Position numbers and translations under genes: made by a program. Source: Bacteroidota bacterium (GTDB taxonomy: Bacteria; Bacteroidota; Bacteroidia; Cytophagales; Cyclobacteriaceae). Taken from it: a stretch of 64,000 bases of DNA. Positions 9,895 to 18,617 of this stretch are shown here, piece by piece (position 1 is the stretch's first letter; every line of letters begins with the position of its first letter). The stretch lies in contig VGMW01000001.1 in NCBI GenBank assembly GCA_016866235.1, forward strand, positions 186,001 through 250,000, written 5' to 3'. The notes under the pieces were generated by a model. The model was not told the DNA's origin. It saw only the letters and a list, made by a program, of their open reading frames with translations, and ran no database searches.

Positions 9895-10515
9895 TTATAG
9901 AAAACCTGATTTTTTTAATTCTTCTTTGAGCGCTTCCGGTCCGGTAAAATGGATGCTGGGAATCCCCAGTTCTCTGGCTGCCTCAATGTTTCGAAGGTTG
10001 TCGTCGATAAACAGGGAGTTTTCAGCCTTCACCGAATAGCGGTTGAGTAGGATTTTGTAAAACTCCGCGTGTGGTTTTCTGGTTTTCTCCTCACCAGACA
10101 TAACGATTCCGTGGAACCAGTCCAGGAAGTCATATTTTTTTCTGGCTATGGGGAAAGTCTCTGCCGACCAGTTGGTGAGGGCTAGAATTTTGTATTGTCC
10201 TGATTGCCTAAGTTGATTGAAAATTTCCACTGTACCCTCAATGGGGCCGGCAAGCATCTCTTCCCAACGTTCCCAAAAGGCATGAATTTCATTTCTGAAT
10301 TCAGGATGGTTTTGACTGAGCGTTTGTACGGCATCTGCAAATGGTCTTCCTGCATCCTGTTCCTCATTCCAGTCTGAGGTGCAGATGTTGGCAAGAAACC
10401 ATTCCATTTTTTCCTCGGAATCAAAAATTTTACGATAAAGGTGTCTTGGATTCCAGTCAATCAAAACTGCGCCCAGGTCAAAAATGATGGTATTGGTTTG
10501 TTGGATGGTCTGCAT
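9895..10515 (-). CDS. HAD-superfamily hydrolase (YihX-like, subfamily IA)
   Basis: This 206-residue protein has the four HAD motifs: IIFDLGAVLID with nucleophile Asp13, LALTNWS, KTRKPHAEFYKILL carrying the motif III lysine, and LFIDDNLRNIEAARELG. The Asp+2 position is Gly rather than Asp, as in the YihX group of alpha-D-glucose-1-phosphate phosphatases. Substrate is therefore probably a small sugar phosphate, but this is family inference. There is no signal peptide, so it is cytoplasmic. Confidence 0.8.
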   Translation of the reverse strand: MQTIQQTNTIIFDLGAVLIDWNPRHLYRKIFDSEEKMEWFLANICTSDWNEEQDAGRPFADAVQTLSQNHPEFRNEIHAFWERWEEMLAGPIEGTVEIFNQLRQSGQYKILALTNWSAETFPIARKKYDFLDWFHGIVMSGEEKTRKPHAEFYKILLNRYSVKAENSLFIDDNLRNIEAARELGIPSIHFTGPEALKEELKKSGFL

Positions 10516-10590
10516 ATATCCAAAATTGGCATTAATTTGAACGCGTTACAAAATCGATGCTCCGTCACCTCACTTAATTCGCCCTAACTC

Positions 10591-11409
10591 ATGGCAACAA
10601 CTACGACCACCAAATCAACTTCTGATCAGTGCCAAATACCCCCGTTGGGTTCCATTGTTGCGCTTGTCATGCTTCTTCTTTTGATACCGAAATTTTCCTT
10701 CTCCTGGGGTGTTACCGGTCACCGTGCTATTGGTCTGATTGCTGAGCAAAACCTAAAACCTAAGGCAAAAAAGAAACTTCAATCACTGCTTGCGGGCGAC
10801 AAGCTTCCGCTCGCCACTACATGGATGGATGACATCCGCTCCGCTCAGGCGTACAACCACACTGCCGATTGGCATTGGGTGACCATTGAAACCGGAACAA
10901 CCTATCAGGAGAGCACAAAAAATAAAAACGGTGATGTTATCGAGACGCTCCACCGACTGATGCGGGAGATAAAATCCGGTCAACTTACTACAGAACGGGA
11001 AGCCGAACACGTGAAGATGATCCTTCATTTGGTTGGAGACATCCACCAGCCCTTGCATGTGGGTTGTTGCGATGACCAGGGTGGGAATAAGGTTCGTTTA
11101 AAATGGTTTGGTGAGGACACAAACCTCCATCGGATCTGGGACAGCGACATGATCGACGGTACAAAATTGAGTTTCACTGAACTGGCATATTCACTGAAGG
11201 AAATAGCAGAGCCAGAAAAAATTAAAATTCAAAGCGCTTCAGTTGAAGATTGGGCAAAAGAAAGCATGGCCCTGCGGTCAAAAGTTTACGATACCGGAGA
11301 TGGAAAGCTTGGTTATACCTATGCGTATAAAAACATGCCCCTGGTAAAAGAAAGACTCCTGCTGGCTGGATTAAGGCTGGCAGGAGTCCTCAATGAATTG
11401 TATGGCTAA
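10591..11409 (+). CDS. secreted S1/P1-type nuclease
   Basis: A 272-residue zinc-dependent phosphodiesterase of the S1/P1 family, acting on single-stranded nucleic acid outside the cytoplasm. A signal peptide (about 1-38) precedes Trp39; in this family the mature N-terminal Trp binds zinc, and WGVTGHRAIG begins exactly there. Other metal ligands are visible in WMDDIR, NHTADWHWV, LHLVGDIHQPLH, GGNKVRL and NLHRIWDSDM. The long polar Thr/Ser-rich stretch before the hydrophobic core makes the exact start slightly uncertain. The gene ends two bases from the stop of the convergent lipoprotein gene. Confidence 0.92.
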   Translation: MATTTTTKSTSDQCQIPPLGSIVALVMLLLLIPKFSFSWGVTGHRAIGLIAEQNLKPKAKKKLQSLLAGDKLPLATTWMDDIRSAQAYNHTADWHWVTIETGTTYQESTKNKNGDVIETLHRLMREIKSGQLTTEREAEHVKMILHLVGDIHQPLHVGCCDDQGGNKVRLKWFGEDTNLHRIWDSDMIDGTKLSFTELAYSLKEIAEPEKIKIQSASVEDWAKESMALRSKVYDTGDGKLGYTYAYKNMPLVKERLLLAGLRLAGVLNELYG

Positions 11410-11411
11410 AA

Positions 11412-12044
11412 TCAGTCTACGATCAGTGTAAATGAAATATCAAAATCGGTTTCCCCATCACCCGCGCCGGATGATGTGGATTTTATTCCTGGCTGGTGTT
11501 TTAAAATTATCCTGAAGGTTCCTGCTGAAATGGCTCCTGTTGATGCAGTTTTCCATTTGGTTTCCAATCCAAGTGGCAGGTTTTTGTTGTCTGAATCGAG
11601 ATAATTGACCGGATCATTTCTGCTGTCAACGTTTCCGTTGCCTTGGGGAGAGTCAAAAATTCCATTCGTCCAGCCAAACAGCAGTAAATGCTCGTCGCCT
11701 TCCTCCTCCACCTCCTTACCAATGTCGTAACCATCAGAATTGGGATCAGCAAGGCCATTAAACATTTCCAGCGAAAGAATGTATTCTGTGTTTCCGTTCA
11801 ACACGATGTCCTTGTCTGCCAGAAGATCTAACACGCCCTCCCCATCCGGATCATTGGCAGTTACTACTATTGCCGCACTACCGTCGGTAGGTGCAAACGT
11901 TAGCTTGACCTGTGTGATGGTTTCCGGCGCATTCTCTTTTTTAGGATCGTCAGGGTCACATCCTGATAAGGTTAACATAGAAGTTAAAACCATAGCATTC
12001 AGGAAAATTATTTTTTGAATCAATTTTAAAATATGGATTTTCAT
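11412..12044 (-). CDS. acidic lipoprotein of the TonB-receptor operon
   Basis: A 210-residue protein with a lipoprotein signal (hydrophobic residues 12-27, LTLSGC lipobox, Cys29). The mature part is Asp/Gly-rich, contains alternating beta-type segments (TEYILSLEMFNG, FRIILKHQPG, FDISFTLIVD) and an EVEEEGDEHLLLFGW stretch. I do not recognise a named family. It lies 17 bp downstream of the TonB receptor on the same strand, so it is probably the surface- or periplasm-facing partner of that receptor, perhaps capturing the substrate. The function is inferred only from position. Confidence 0.7.
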   Translation of the reverse strand: MKIHILKLIQKIIFLNAMVLTSMLTLSGCDPDDPKKENAPETITQVKLTFAPTDGSAAIVVTANDPDGEGVLDLLADKDIVLNGNTEYILSLEMFNGLADPNSDGYDIGKEVEEEGDEHLLLFGWTNGIFDSPQGNGNVDSRNDPVNYLDSDNKNLPLGLETKWKTASTGAISAGTFRIILKHQPGIKSTSSGAGDGETDFDISFTLIVD

Positions 12045-12061
12045 GGTTGATAGATTAAAAA

Positions 12062-14473
12062 TTAAAAAATGATGTTTGCCGAAATTCGAATGTTTCTTCC
12101 CAGCTCGTCGGCAAAATATCGAAGCCGGTTGGTGTAATCCCGGTATGAAGTATTCAATAGATTGTCGCCGTGCACACGGAATTCATACCTTGATTTTTTT
12201 TGAGGCACACTCAGGCCCACTGATGTTCCAAGCAGAAAATAGCCATCGGGAGCTTCCTGAAAATCGAAGTTTTTTTCACTTCCTTCCAGTGGATCCGCAA
12301 CCTCGCCATTTAGCTCCTGGAATTTGATGGGTAAAATCACCGGCGGGGCACGGTTTTGTCTTAGCACATATAGCCAGCGGATTTCAGCAAAGAAAGAATT
12401 TGCGGACCCCTTTGGCTTCCATTCTTTTTTAACCTGACTTTGAACACGATTGGCGGGAATAAATGCGAGTAAATCATTGTTCTGTTCATCCGATGCACGA
12501 GTCCACGATGCCCTTAGATTAAGTGTGGTGTTTGAAGCGATTTCAACAGTCCCTTCTGCATCGGCGCCTATGAATAGAGCATTGGTTTGTTCGTAGCGGA
12601 AATAGGGGAAAGCACCTCGCACATTTTTGGTAATTCCTCCTGGCCGAAGCCAGAAATAATCCAGAACATAATTGACGTAACCGGTGACCTCGGCATCTAC
12701 CTTCCGTCTGTTTATTTTCCAGCCGCTGACCCATTTGAATGCACGCTCACCTTTAACCGCCAATTCACTTTGCGGTCTGATCCTGTTGGTTCGCGGATCC
12801 AACAGCAAACCATATTCGATGGCTGCAGCGCTTTGGTGGGTGCCAAGGCTGAACAACTCTGCAACGTGAGGTGGTCGCCAGGCGCTACTGAGTGTGATGT
12901 TCACCACCTGATCACCACCCACAGCCGCTGAGATGCCTAACGTGCCACTCAGATTTCCAAAGTCCATCTTTCTTCGATACAAGGAATTGCTGAAGTCATA
13001 CCCCGCTACACTGTAATAACGGTAGTCGAAGCGGATGCCACCGTCTAGGGTAATCAACGAACGTTTTCTGCTTATCGCACCAAATATCCCTCCACCCGTA
13101 TGATTGAAGTCAGGTATAAATGGAACGCGCTGGGTGCCGTAAACATTTTTGTTGGATTGAAACACTCCACTAATGCCAAACGTCCTTCTTGTTTGTGTTG
13201 GATCACCCATATCCCACGCAACTTCTGCACTGTGTGTATCAAGGGTGAGGTTCATGGCTGGCAGCTCAGACAATCCGCCTCGACGGATATCAAATTCTTT
13301 ACGTTCATTTTTCTGCCAAGCATAGTGTGCATCAACTCTGCCTTTCGACAAAATCCGGTGACCTCTTAAAATATTCAGTTGGTGCACTACCTCTTGCCGC
13401 GGCTCTGAAATATTATAACTGAAATCCGAGGTAAATGCAGGAACGCCTGCCGTCATCGCTGTCGCCAGATCACTGATGTTACCAACTGATGTAGCCCTCA
13501 GGATACCAAGGTCGGTCGTGAATCGGCTGGTGTACAATTCAAAACCACCATTATGGCTATGGTATCCTGTTGTGCCGGAGTAGTTCAACTCACTCAATGC
13601 CGTGTTGGTCAGCTGGTAGCCTGGCGCATGGAAATCACCAGCGCGTCTCGCAGTTCCCTGCAATCGCCAGCCCCAACCGGGGGCACCCGTGACACCACCC
13701 TGCAAGCTGCCCGATGCAATGCCTGACCGCCCATTCGATTGTCCGACCAACTGAATGCTTCCGCCCATTCCTTCGCGATCAGGAATTTCAGCCGGTGTGA
13801 CCACCACAACACCCCCTAGAGCGTCTGACCCATAGCGAATAGAGCTGGCATCCTTAACCACTCGAATCGTATTGGCCGCCAAAGGATCAATCTCCGGCGC
13901 GTGCTCTGCACCCCACTGCTGACTTTCCTGTCGGATGCCGTTGTTTAGAATCAAAATCCGCTGGCTGTGCATGCCATGAATCACAGGCTTGAAAATTCCT
14001 GGACCAGCCTGCAAGCTGGTTACGCCGGTAATGTTGTTTAGGGTTTCCCCTAAACTTTTACCGGCTTGATTAAACAAGTCTTTTTGATTCATGACGCTGA
14101 TGTTCAGCATGCCCTGATCCTGTAACCTGTCTTCATGAACCACTACTTCAGAAAGCTGTGTGGTTTCTGTGTCAAGTTTAGAGTTCACATGGAGGCTTTC
14201 ACTAATCCGTATGGTATCATAAATCGTTTGGTAACCGACCAATCGAATCTCTATTCTGTAATTACCTGGACAGATGTTTCTAAGGACGAAATTTCCATTC
14301 GGGTCAGTAGCCGTTCCATGTTGGCCCGGCGTAAGCACAATTGCAGCGCCTTCTGCGCCTTCCATTTCGGTAATCGAAATTTTACCTGAAAGAGTAAGCT
14401 CACAGTGCTGGGCAGGTGCTTTTGCGCACCCTACAAAAAGGACGATAAAGGCTACTAACCTTTTTACGGACAT
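12062..14473 (-). CDS. TonB-dependent outer-membrane receptor
   Basis: An 803-residue receptor. Residues 1-22 form a signal peptide; about 25-110 form a CarboxypepD_reg-like domain (GKISITEMEGAEGAAIVL, ATDPNGNFVLRN, YRIEIRLVGYQT). A plug domain follows (SVMNQKDLFNQAGKSLGETL, GPGIFKPVIHGMHSQRILIL, VVKDASSIRYGSDALGGVVVV), then a long beta-barrel ending in a terminal Phe. It imports a ligand by energy from TonB-ExbBD. The plug has several His residues (HGMHSQR, GAEHAPEIDP). With the His/Cys-rich gene upstream this favours a metal or metal complex as substrate, but this is inference; the receptor could instead import a small organic chelate. Confidence 0.9.
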   Translation of the reverse strand: MSVKRLVAFIVLFVGCAKAPAQHCELTLSGKISITEMEGAEGAAIVLTPGQHGTATDPNGNFVLRNICPGNYRIEIRLVGYQTIYDTIRISESLHVNSKLDTETTQLSEVVVHEDRLQDQGMLNISVMNQKDLFNQAGKSLGETLNNITGVTSLQAGPGIFKPVIHGMHSQRILILNNGIRQESQQWGAEHAPEIDPLAANTIRVVKDASSIRYGSDALGGVVVVTPAEIPDREGMGGSIQLVGQSNGRSGIASGSLQGGVTGAPGWGWRLQGTARRAGDFHAPGYQLTNTALSELNYSGTTGYHSHNGGFELYTSRFTTDLGILRATSVGNISDLATAMTAGVPAFTSDFSYNISEPRQEVVHQLNILRGHRILSKGRVDAHYAWQKNERKEFDIRRGGLSELPAMNLTLDTHSAEVAWDMGDPTQTRRTFGISGVFQSNKNVYGTQRVPFIPDFNHTGGGIFGAISRKRSLITLDGGIRFDYRYYSVAGYDFSNSLYRRKMDFGNLSGTLGISAAVGGDQVVNITLSSAWRPPHVAELFSLGTHQSAAAIEYGLLLDPRTNRIRPQSELAVKGERAFKWVSGWKINRRKVDAEVTGYVNYVLDYFWLRPGGITKNVRGAFPYFRYEQTNALFIGADAEGTVEIASNTTLNLRASWTRASDEQNNDLLAFIPANRVQSQVKKEWKPKGSANSFFAEIRWLYVLRQNRAPPVILPIKFQELNGEVADPLEGSEKNFDFQEAPDGYFLLGTSVGLSVPQKKSRYEFRVHGDNLLNTSYRDYTNRLRYFADELGRNIRISANIIF

Positions 14474-14521
14474 GAAATCTTAACTAAATGAGTTGGAAAA
14501 ATTATCAGCGACTAGCAGAGG

Positions 14522-14926
14522 CTAGACCGTGGGTGGTCCCCTTGATTCCTTGTGGACCAGCGCAATGCTATATGCTTGCTCTGGTTTAAGGGATTTATTT
14601 TTTACGTCTTGAGTATGATCACTTGAGTAGGTAGCCAACAATAAAAGCTGATCCGATTCTTTCGATCCCGGGCAGAAAGGACATTTTTTGTTTTCAGATA
14701 GGTGCGTGGGATGGCTACAATCTTCCGTCGGCACATTATGGAAAACCACACGGTGACAGGCATTCTTTTCCTGTTCCTCAGTGTGCAATGCGCCATCACT
14801 ATGCCCGTGAAATAGTTTATGGATAGAATCAGTCTGAAGGAAACCGAGCGCATACAATAAGACCAGGACCAGAAGAAAATATCTTCTGAATTCGGCTTTA
14901 AATTGTTTGGTTCCTTTGAAGGACAT
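14522..14926 (-). CDS. membrane-anchored His/Cys-rich small protein
   Basis: A 134-residue protein with one N-terminal hydrophobic segment (about 16-31) and a periplasmic tail dense in metal ligands: IHKLFHGH, ACHRVVFH, DCSHPTHL, KKCPFCPG (a CxxC pair). It resembles unnamed small proteins that precede metal-related TonB receptors. It lies 48 bp upstream of the receptor on the same strand and appears to be the first gene of a three-gene operon. I infer a role in binding or sensing a transition metal such as zinc or copper. No other in-frame ATG exists near the N-terminus, so the start is well fixed although the promoter is extremely close. Confidence 0.65.
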   Translation of the reverse strand: MSFKGTKQFKAEFRRYFLLVLVLLYALGFLQTDSIHKLFHGHSDGALHTEEQEKNACHRVVFHNVPTEDCSHPTHLSENKKCPFCPGSKESDQLLLLATYSSDHTQDVKNKSLKPEQAYSIALVHKESRGPPTV

Positions 14927-14930
14927 CGGA

Positions 14931-14961
14931 CAAAAATAGGGAGTAGTTACCCCAAATCAAA
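14931..14961 (-). promoter_or_regulatory. promoter of the His/Cys-rich protein-TonB receptor-lipoprotein operon
   Basis: On the minus strand TTTG (14961-14958), a 19-bp spacer and TATTTTTG (14938-14931) match the phylum promoter exactly. Only four bases separate the -7 box from the ATG at 14926, so the start of transcription should fall at or very near the start codon. Confidence 0.7.
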
Positions 14962-14971
14962 ACGGCAAAAA

Positions 14972-16369
14972 TCAGCTTTTGTTATAGCCCAAAACCTGCA
15001 TCATGCTTTCGCTGGACTGCTCTGGAGCAAAAAGGCTGGTGGTAATTTCTCCGTCTTCATTGCGGTTGATCAGCACATGCTTTGGTGCCGGTACCAGACA
15101 ATGTTGTATGCCTCCATATCCGCCCAGTGATTCCTGATAAGCCCCGGTATGAAAAAATCCGATGTATAGCTTCTCGGTCTCTGCGTTCACAGGTAAGAAA
15201 ACTTCGCCGCGATGTGCCTCAGAGTTATAATAGTCCATGCTGTCGCAGGTCAGTCCGCCCAGGTTTACCTTATGGAACGGATCGTCCCATTTGTTCACGG
15301 CCAATAAAATATACTTCTGGTTAAGTCCCCAGGCATCCGGAAGATGGGTAATGAAAGATCCGTCGATCATGTACCAGAGCTCTTTGTCATTTTGAAGTTT
15401 CTGGTCAACAATGGAATAAAGCACGGCTCCACTTTCCCCAACGGTGTAGCTGCCAAACTCTGTAAAGATGTTGGGCACAGGAACATTATTTTTATCGCAG
15501 ATCCATTTAATGTTTTCCACGATCTGTTCGATCATGTACTTATAGTCGTAGGAGAAGGTAAGCGACGTCTTGATCGGGAATCCGCCGCCAATATCTATCG
15601 AATCCAGGCTGTCACATATTTTTTTCAGCTCACAGTATTTAAAAACAAACCGGCTGAGTTCACTCCAGTAATAAGCGGTGTCTTTTATGCCTGTGTTGAT
15701 GAAAAAGTGCAACATCCGAAGGGCAGCTTTCGGGCTGTTCGCGATTTTATCTTTATAGAACGGAACAATGTCGTTGTAGCGAATTCCTAGCCTGGAGGTA
15801 TAAAACTCAAATTTCGGTTCTTCATCCGAAGCAACCCGTATACCCACCTGATAAGGACCATTTACCTGTGACTCGTAAACTTCAATTTCATTGAGTTTAT
15901 CAAGGATCGGAATACAATTATTGAAACCACTGTTAATCAGATCACAGATATTTTGGGTGTACAACGGCATTTTGAAACCGTTGCAAATTATATAGGTGTC
16001 TTTGGTGATTTTACCACGCTCATACAGATTCCGAACAATCGGAATGTCGAACGAAGAAGAAGTTTCGATGTGTACACCATTTTTCAAAGCTTCTTCCATG
16101 ATAAAGGAGAAGTGAGATGATTTGGTGCAGTAGCAATAAGTGTAGCTGCCTGAATATTTATGTTTCTCTAAAGCCTGACTAAAAGCAGCTTGAACAAAGC
16201 GAATGTTTTCGCTGATCTTTGGAAGATAGGTGAGCTTTAGTGGCGTGCCGTATTGCCGGATGATGTCCATCAGCGGCACTTCATTGAAAAGCAGTTCATG
16301 TTCCCACACCTTGAACTCCTCTTGAGGAAATTCAAATGACTGCTCAATCAGATCTCTGTAACTTTTCAT
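14972..16369 (-). CDS. speA: arginine decarboxylase, short PLP fold-III type
   Basis: A 465-residue PLP enzyme converting arginine to agmatine, the first step of polyamine synthesis. The PLP lysine lies in YCYCTKSSHFSF; other barrel segments are HIETSSSFDIPIV, VGIRVASDEEPKFEFYTSRLGI, LHFFINTGI, SIDIGGGFPI, TEFGSYTVGESGAV and LGGLTCDSMDYY. It is much shorter than the roughly 630-660-residue SpeA of E. coli, in keeping with the compact form in Bacteroidota. It is divergent from the ureohydrolase gene across about 215 bp; no clear -7 box was found there. Confidence 0.9.
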   Translation of the reverse strand: MKSYRDLIEQSFEFPQEEFKVWEHELLFNEVPLMDIIRQYGTPLKLTYLPKISENIRFVQAAFSQALEKHKYSGSYTYCYCTKSSHFSFIMEEALKNGVHIETSSSFDIPIVRNLYERGKITKDTYIICNGFKMPLYTQNICDLINSGFNNCIPILDKLNEIEVYESQVNGPYQVGIRVASDEEPKFEFYTSRLGIRYNDIVPFYKDKIANSPKAALRMLHFFINTGIKDTAYYWSELSRFVFKYCELKKICDSLDSIDIGGGFPIKTSLTFSYDYKYMIEQIVENIKWICDKNNVPVPNIFTEFGSYTVGESGAVLYSIVDQKLQNDKELWYMIDGSFITHLPDAWGLNQKYILLAVNKWDDPFHKVNLGGLTCDSMDYYNSEAHRGEVFLPVNAETEKLYIGFFHTGAYQESLGGYGGIQHCLVPAPKHVLINRNEDGEITTSLFAPEQSSESMMQVLGYNKS

Positions 16370-16584
16370 CTATCGATTACACAGGCTCAGGTTGTCCTTT
16401 GCTGAGAGGGTGCAATATTGACATTAATTTGCCATCTTTGCAACACTATGTTCACACGCTTCAACCTATTGATTTTCAGCGTTGCACATGGACTTCCCGG
16501 GTACTGACTTCCTGGCCGGCGGGTCCTGATCTAAGTCCCGCAACCTCCTGTTTTTCTAGTCGTTTACCATTAGTCAGTCAAGCC

Positions 16585-17535
16585 ATGAAGGAAATCATCA
16601 TTATAGAAGTTAAATCTGAAATTGGGGCAGGTACCCGCGGCGCCAGCCTAGGAGTAGAATCCATAAAAATTGCGAGCCTTGATTCTGGATCCGATCTGTT
16701 CCGTAAACTCCCAACCGTTGAAGTTGAAAACGTAAATGAACTGCTCTTCAACAGCGCAGAACACACGTACGCCAAATTCATTGATGGCGTGCTCATCATG
16801 GAAGAGCGGGTTTGTCTTGAAGTTTACGAGCAACTCTTCGAAGAGCGGTTTCCAATCATTATGTCCGGTGACCACAGCACAGCCTATGGCACCATCGCAG
16901 GAATAACCAAGGCTTTTCCAAAAAAGAGGGTAGGAGTAATTTGGATCGATGCGCATGCCGATATGCACACGCCATACACCACGCCTTCCGGTAACCTGCA
17001 CGGCATGACACTTTCTATGGCCTGTGATTTCGATAACCTGGAATGTAAAGTCAACAATCCAAGAGGGGAGACCTTGGAATATTGGGAGCAAATTCAAAAC
17101 GTAGGAACACCCGGCGCCAAAGTTTATACGGAGGACATCGTTTTTATTTCAGTCAGAGATCTGGAAAAACCTGAAAACTACCTTATCAATAAGTACGGAA
17201 TGGGGTTTATTGAAGTGGATGAGGTTCGTAAGCAAGGTCCGGAGTCAGCAGCCAAACGTGCGCTTCAAATGTTGGAGCATTGTGATTTGATCTATGTTTC
17301 ATTCGATGTGGACAGCATCGATAGTCGCTTTTCATCCGGAACCGGTACGCCGGTGCCCAATGGTCTTACGCCAGAAGAGGCTAAAGTCATCAACGCCACC
17401 CTCGCACTTGATCCAAAAGTCTGTGCCTGGGAAGTTGCAGAAGTTAACCCTACCCTCGACACCGAAAACAGAATGTCCGAAACCGCCTTCGATGTAATTC
17501 AGGCAGTCGTTGCGTCCGTTCAGTCCAGAGCCTGA
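16585..17535 (+). CDS. arginase/agmatinase-family ureohydrolase
   Basis: The start is set at ATG 16585; an 83-residue upstream extension in the same frame is low in family similarity and overlaps the speA region. The 316-residue product has the binuclear manganese site: MSGDHSTAYG, WIDAHADMHTPYTT, SGNLHGMTLS and SFDVDSIDSRFSSGTGTP. The GNLHGM and ATGTP-like blocks resemble arginase, while the setting (beside arginine decarboxylase and a deoxyhypusine-synthase homologue) fits agmatine hydrolysis to putrescine. Substrate is therefore left open. It hydrolyses a guanidino group to release urea. Confidence 0.88.
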   Translation: MKEIIIIEVKSEIGAGTRGASLGVESIKIASLDSGSDLFRKLPTVEVENVNELLFNSAEHTYAKFIDGVLIMEERVCLEVYEQLFEERFPIIMSGDHSTAYGTIAGITKAFPKKRVGVIWIDAHADMHTPYTTPSGNLHGMTLSMACDFDNLECKVNNPRGETLEYWEQIQNVGTPGAKVYTEDIVFISVRDLEKPENYLINKYGMGFIEVDEVRKQGPESAAKRALQMLEHCDLIYVSFDVDSIDSRFSSGTGTPVPNGLTPEEAKVINATLALDPKVCAWEVAEVNPTLDTENRMSETAFDVIQAVVASVQSRA

Positions 17536-17635
17536 CCGGTAAAATCATCCAATCGTTTATTAATCATTCTGGTAAAATCCCCTGCTTTCCAGGGGGAAAT
17601 AATTGATTAATTTCGCACGCCCGAAAATTGAAAAT

Positions 17636-18610
17636 ATGAGCCAAAGACCCATTTCTGATTTCATTGAAAAGAACTATCTGCACTTCAATGCAGCGGCATT
17701 GGTTGATGCCGCCAAAGGATACAAGAAGCACCTCGCAGAAGGTAAAAAAATGATGGTAACCCTGGCCGGTGCAATGAGCACCGGTGAACTCGGTATAAGC
17801 TTTGCCGAGATGATCAGACAAGATAAAGTGCACATCATTTCATGTACTGGTGCCAACCTTGAGGAAGACATCATGAACCTGGTGGCTCATTCCCACTACC
17901 GTAGAATTCCGAACTACAGAGATCTTACGCCGGAGCAGGAGTGGGATCTACTTCAAAACCACCTGAACCGAGTAACAGACACCTGCATCCCTGAAGAGGA
18001 GGCCTTCAGAAGGCTTCAAAAGCATTTGTATAAAATTTGGAAAGACGCCGAGGATAATGGCGAGCGGTTGTTTCCACATGAGTTCATGTTCCGCATGCTC
18101 AACAGTGGTGACCTCAAACAATACTATGAGATCGATCCAAAAAACAGTTGGATGATCGCCGCCGCAGAGAAAAACCTTCCAATGGTGGTGCCAGGTTGGG
18201 AAGACAGCACCATGGGCAATATTTTTGCCTCCTACGTGTACACCGGCGAGCTTAAGGCTTCGACCATGAAAAGTGGCGTTGAGTATATGGTCTGGCTCGC
18301 AGACTGGTACATCAAAAATTCCGGAAAAGAGGGAATTGGATTCTTTCAAATCGGCGGAGGCATCGCTGGTGACTTTCCGATTTGCGTAGTGCCCATGCTG
18401 CATCAGGACCTCGAAAAAGACAATGTGCCGTTCTGGAGCTACTTCTGTCAGATCAGTGACAGCACTACCAGCTATGGTTCATACTCCGGTGCCGTTCCAA
18501 ACGAAAAAATCACCTGGGGAAAACTGAGCATCACCACACCGAAGTTTATCATCGAAAGCGACGCTACGATTGTGGCTCCATTGATGTTCTCTTACATCCT
18601 GGATCGTTAA
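17636..18610 (+). CDS. deoxyhypusine synthase-family protein
   Basis: A 324-residue NAD-dependent aminobutyltransferase-family protein, started at ATG 17636 in preference to TTG 17603. Family marks include TLAGAMSTGELGISFAEMI, ISCTGANLEEDIMNL, the GIGFFQIGGGIAGDFPIC segment and the catalytic Lys296 in ITWGKL. Bacteria lack eIF5A, so such proteins act on free polyamines, for example making homospermidine-type products from putrescine or spermidine. Together with arginine decarboxylase and the ureohydrolase it outlines a route from arginine to a longer polyamine. argS follows after 7 bp. Confidence 0.88.
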   Translation: MSQRPISDFIEKNYLHFNAAALVDAAKGYKKHLAEGKKMMVTLAGAMSTGELGISFAEMIRQDKVHIISCTGANLEEDIMNLVAHSHYRRIPNYRDLTPEQEWDLLQNHLNRVTDTCIPEEEAFRRLQKHLYKIWKDAEDNGERLFPHEFMFRMLNSGDLKQYYEIDPKNSWMIAAAEKNLPMVVPGWEDSTMGNIFASYVYTGELKASTMKSGVEYMVWLADWYIKNSGKEGIGFFQIGGGIAGDFPICVVPMLHQDLEKDNVPFWSYFCQISDSTTSYGSYSGAVPNEKITWGKLSITTPKFIIESDATIVAPLMFSYILDR

Positions 18611-18617
18611 TTCGGGT

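Noticed and set aside
16336-16584. 83-residue N-terminal extension of the ureohydrolase
   Set aside because: No family likeness, overlaps the speA start region, and a good ATG with the conserved N-terminus lies at 16585.
17578-17597. CCCCTG-CTTTC-CAGGGG hairpin after the ureohydrolase gene
   Set aside because: No T-run follows on either strand, so termination cannot be supported.
17948-18403. 151-codon frame opposite the deoxyhypusine-synthase homologue
   Set aside because: Antisense shadow; the plus-strand gene has intact catalytic motifs.
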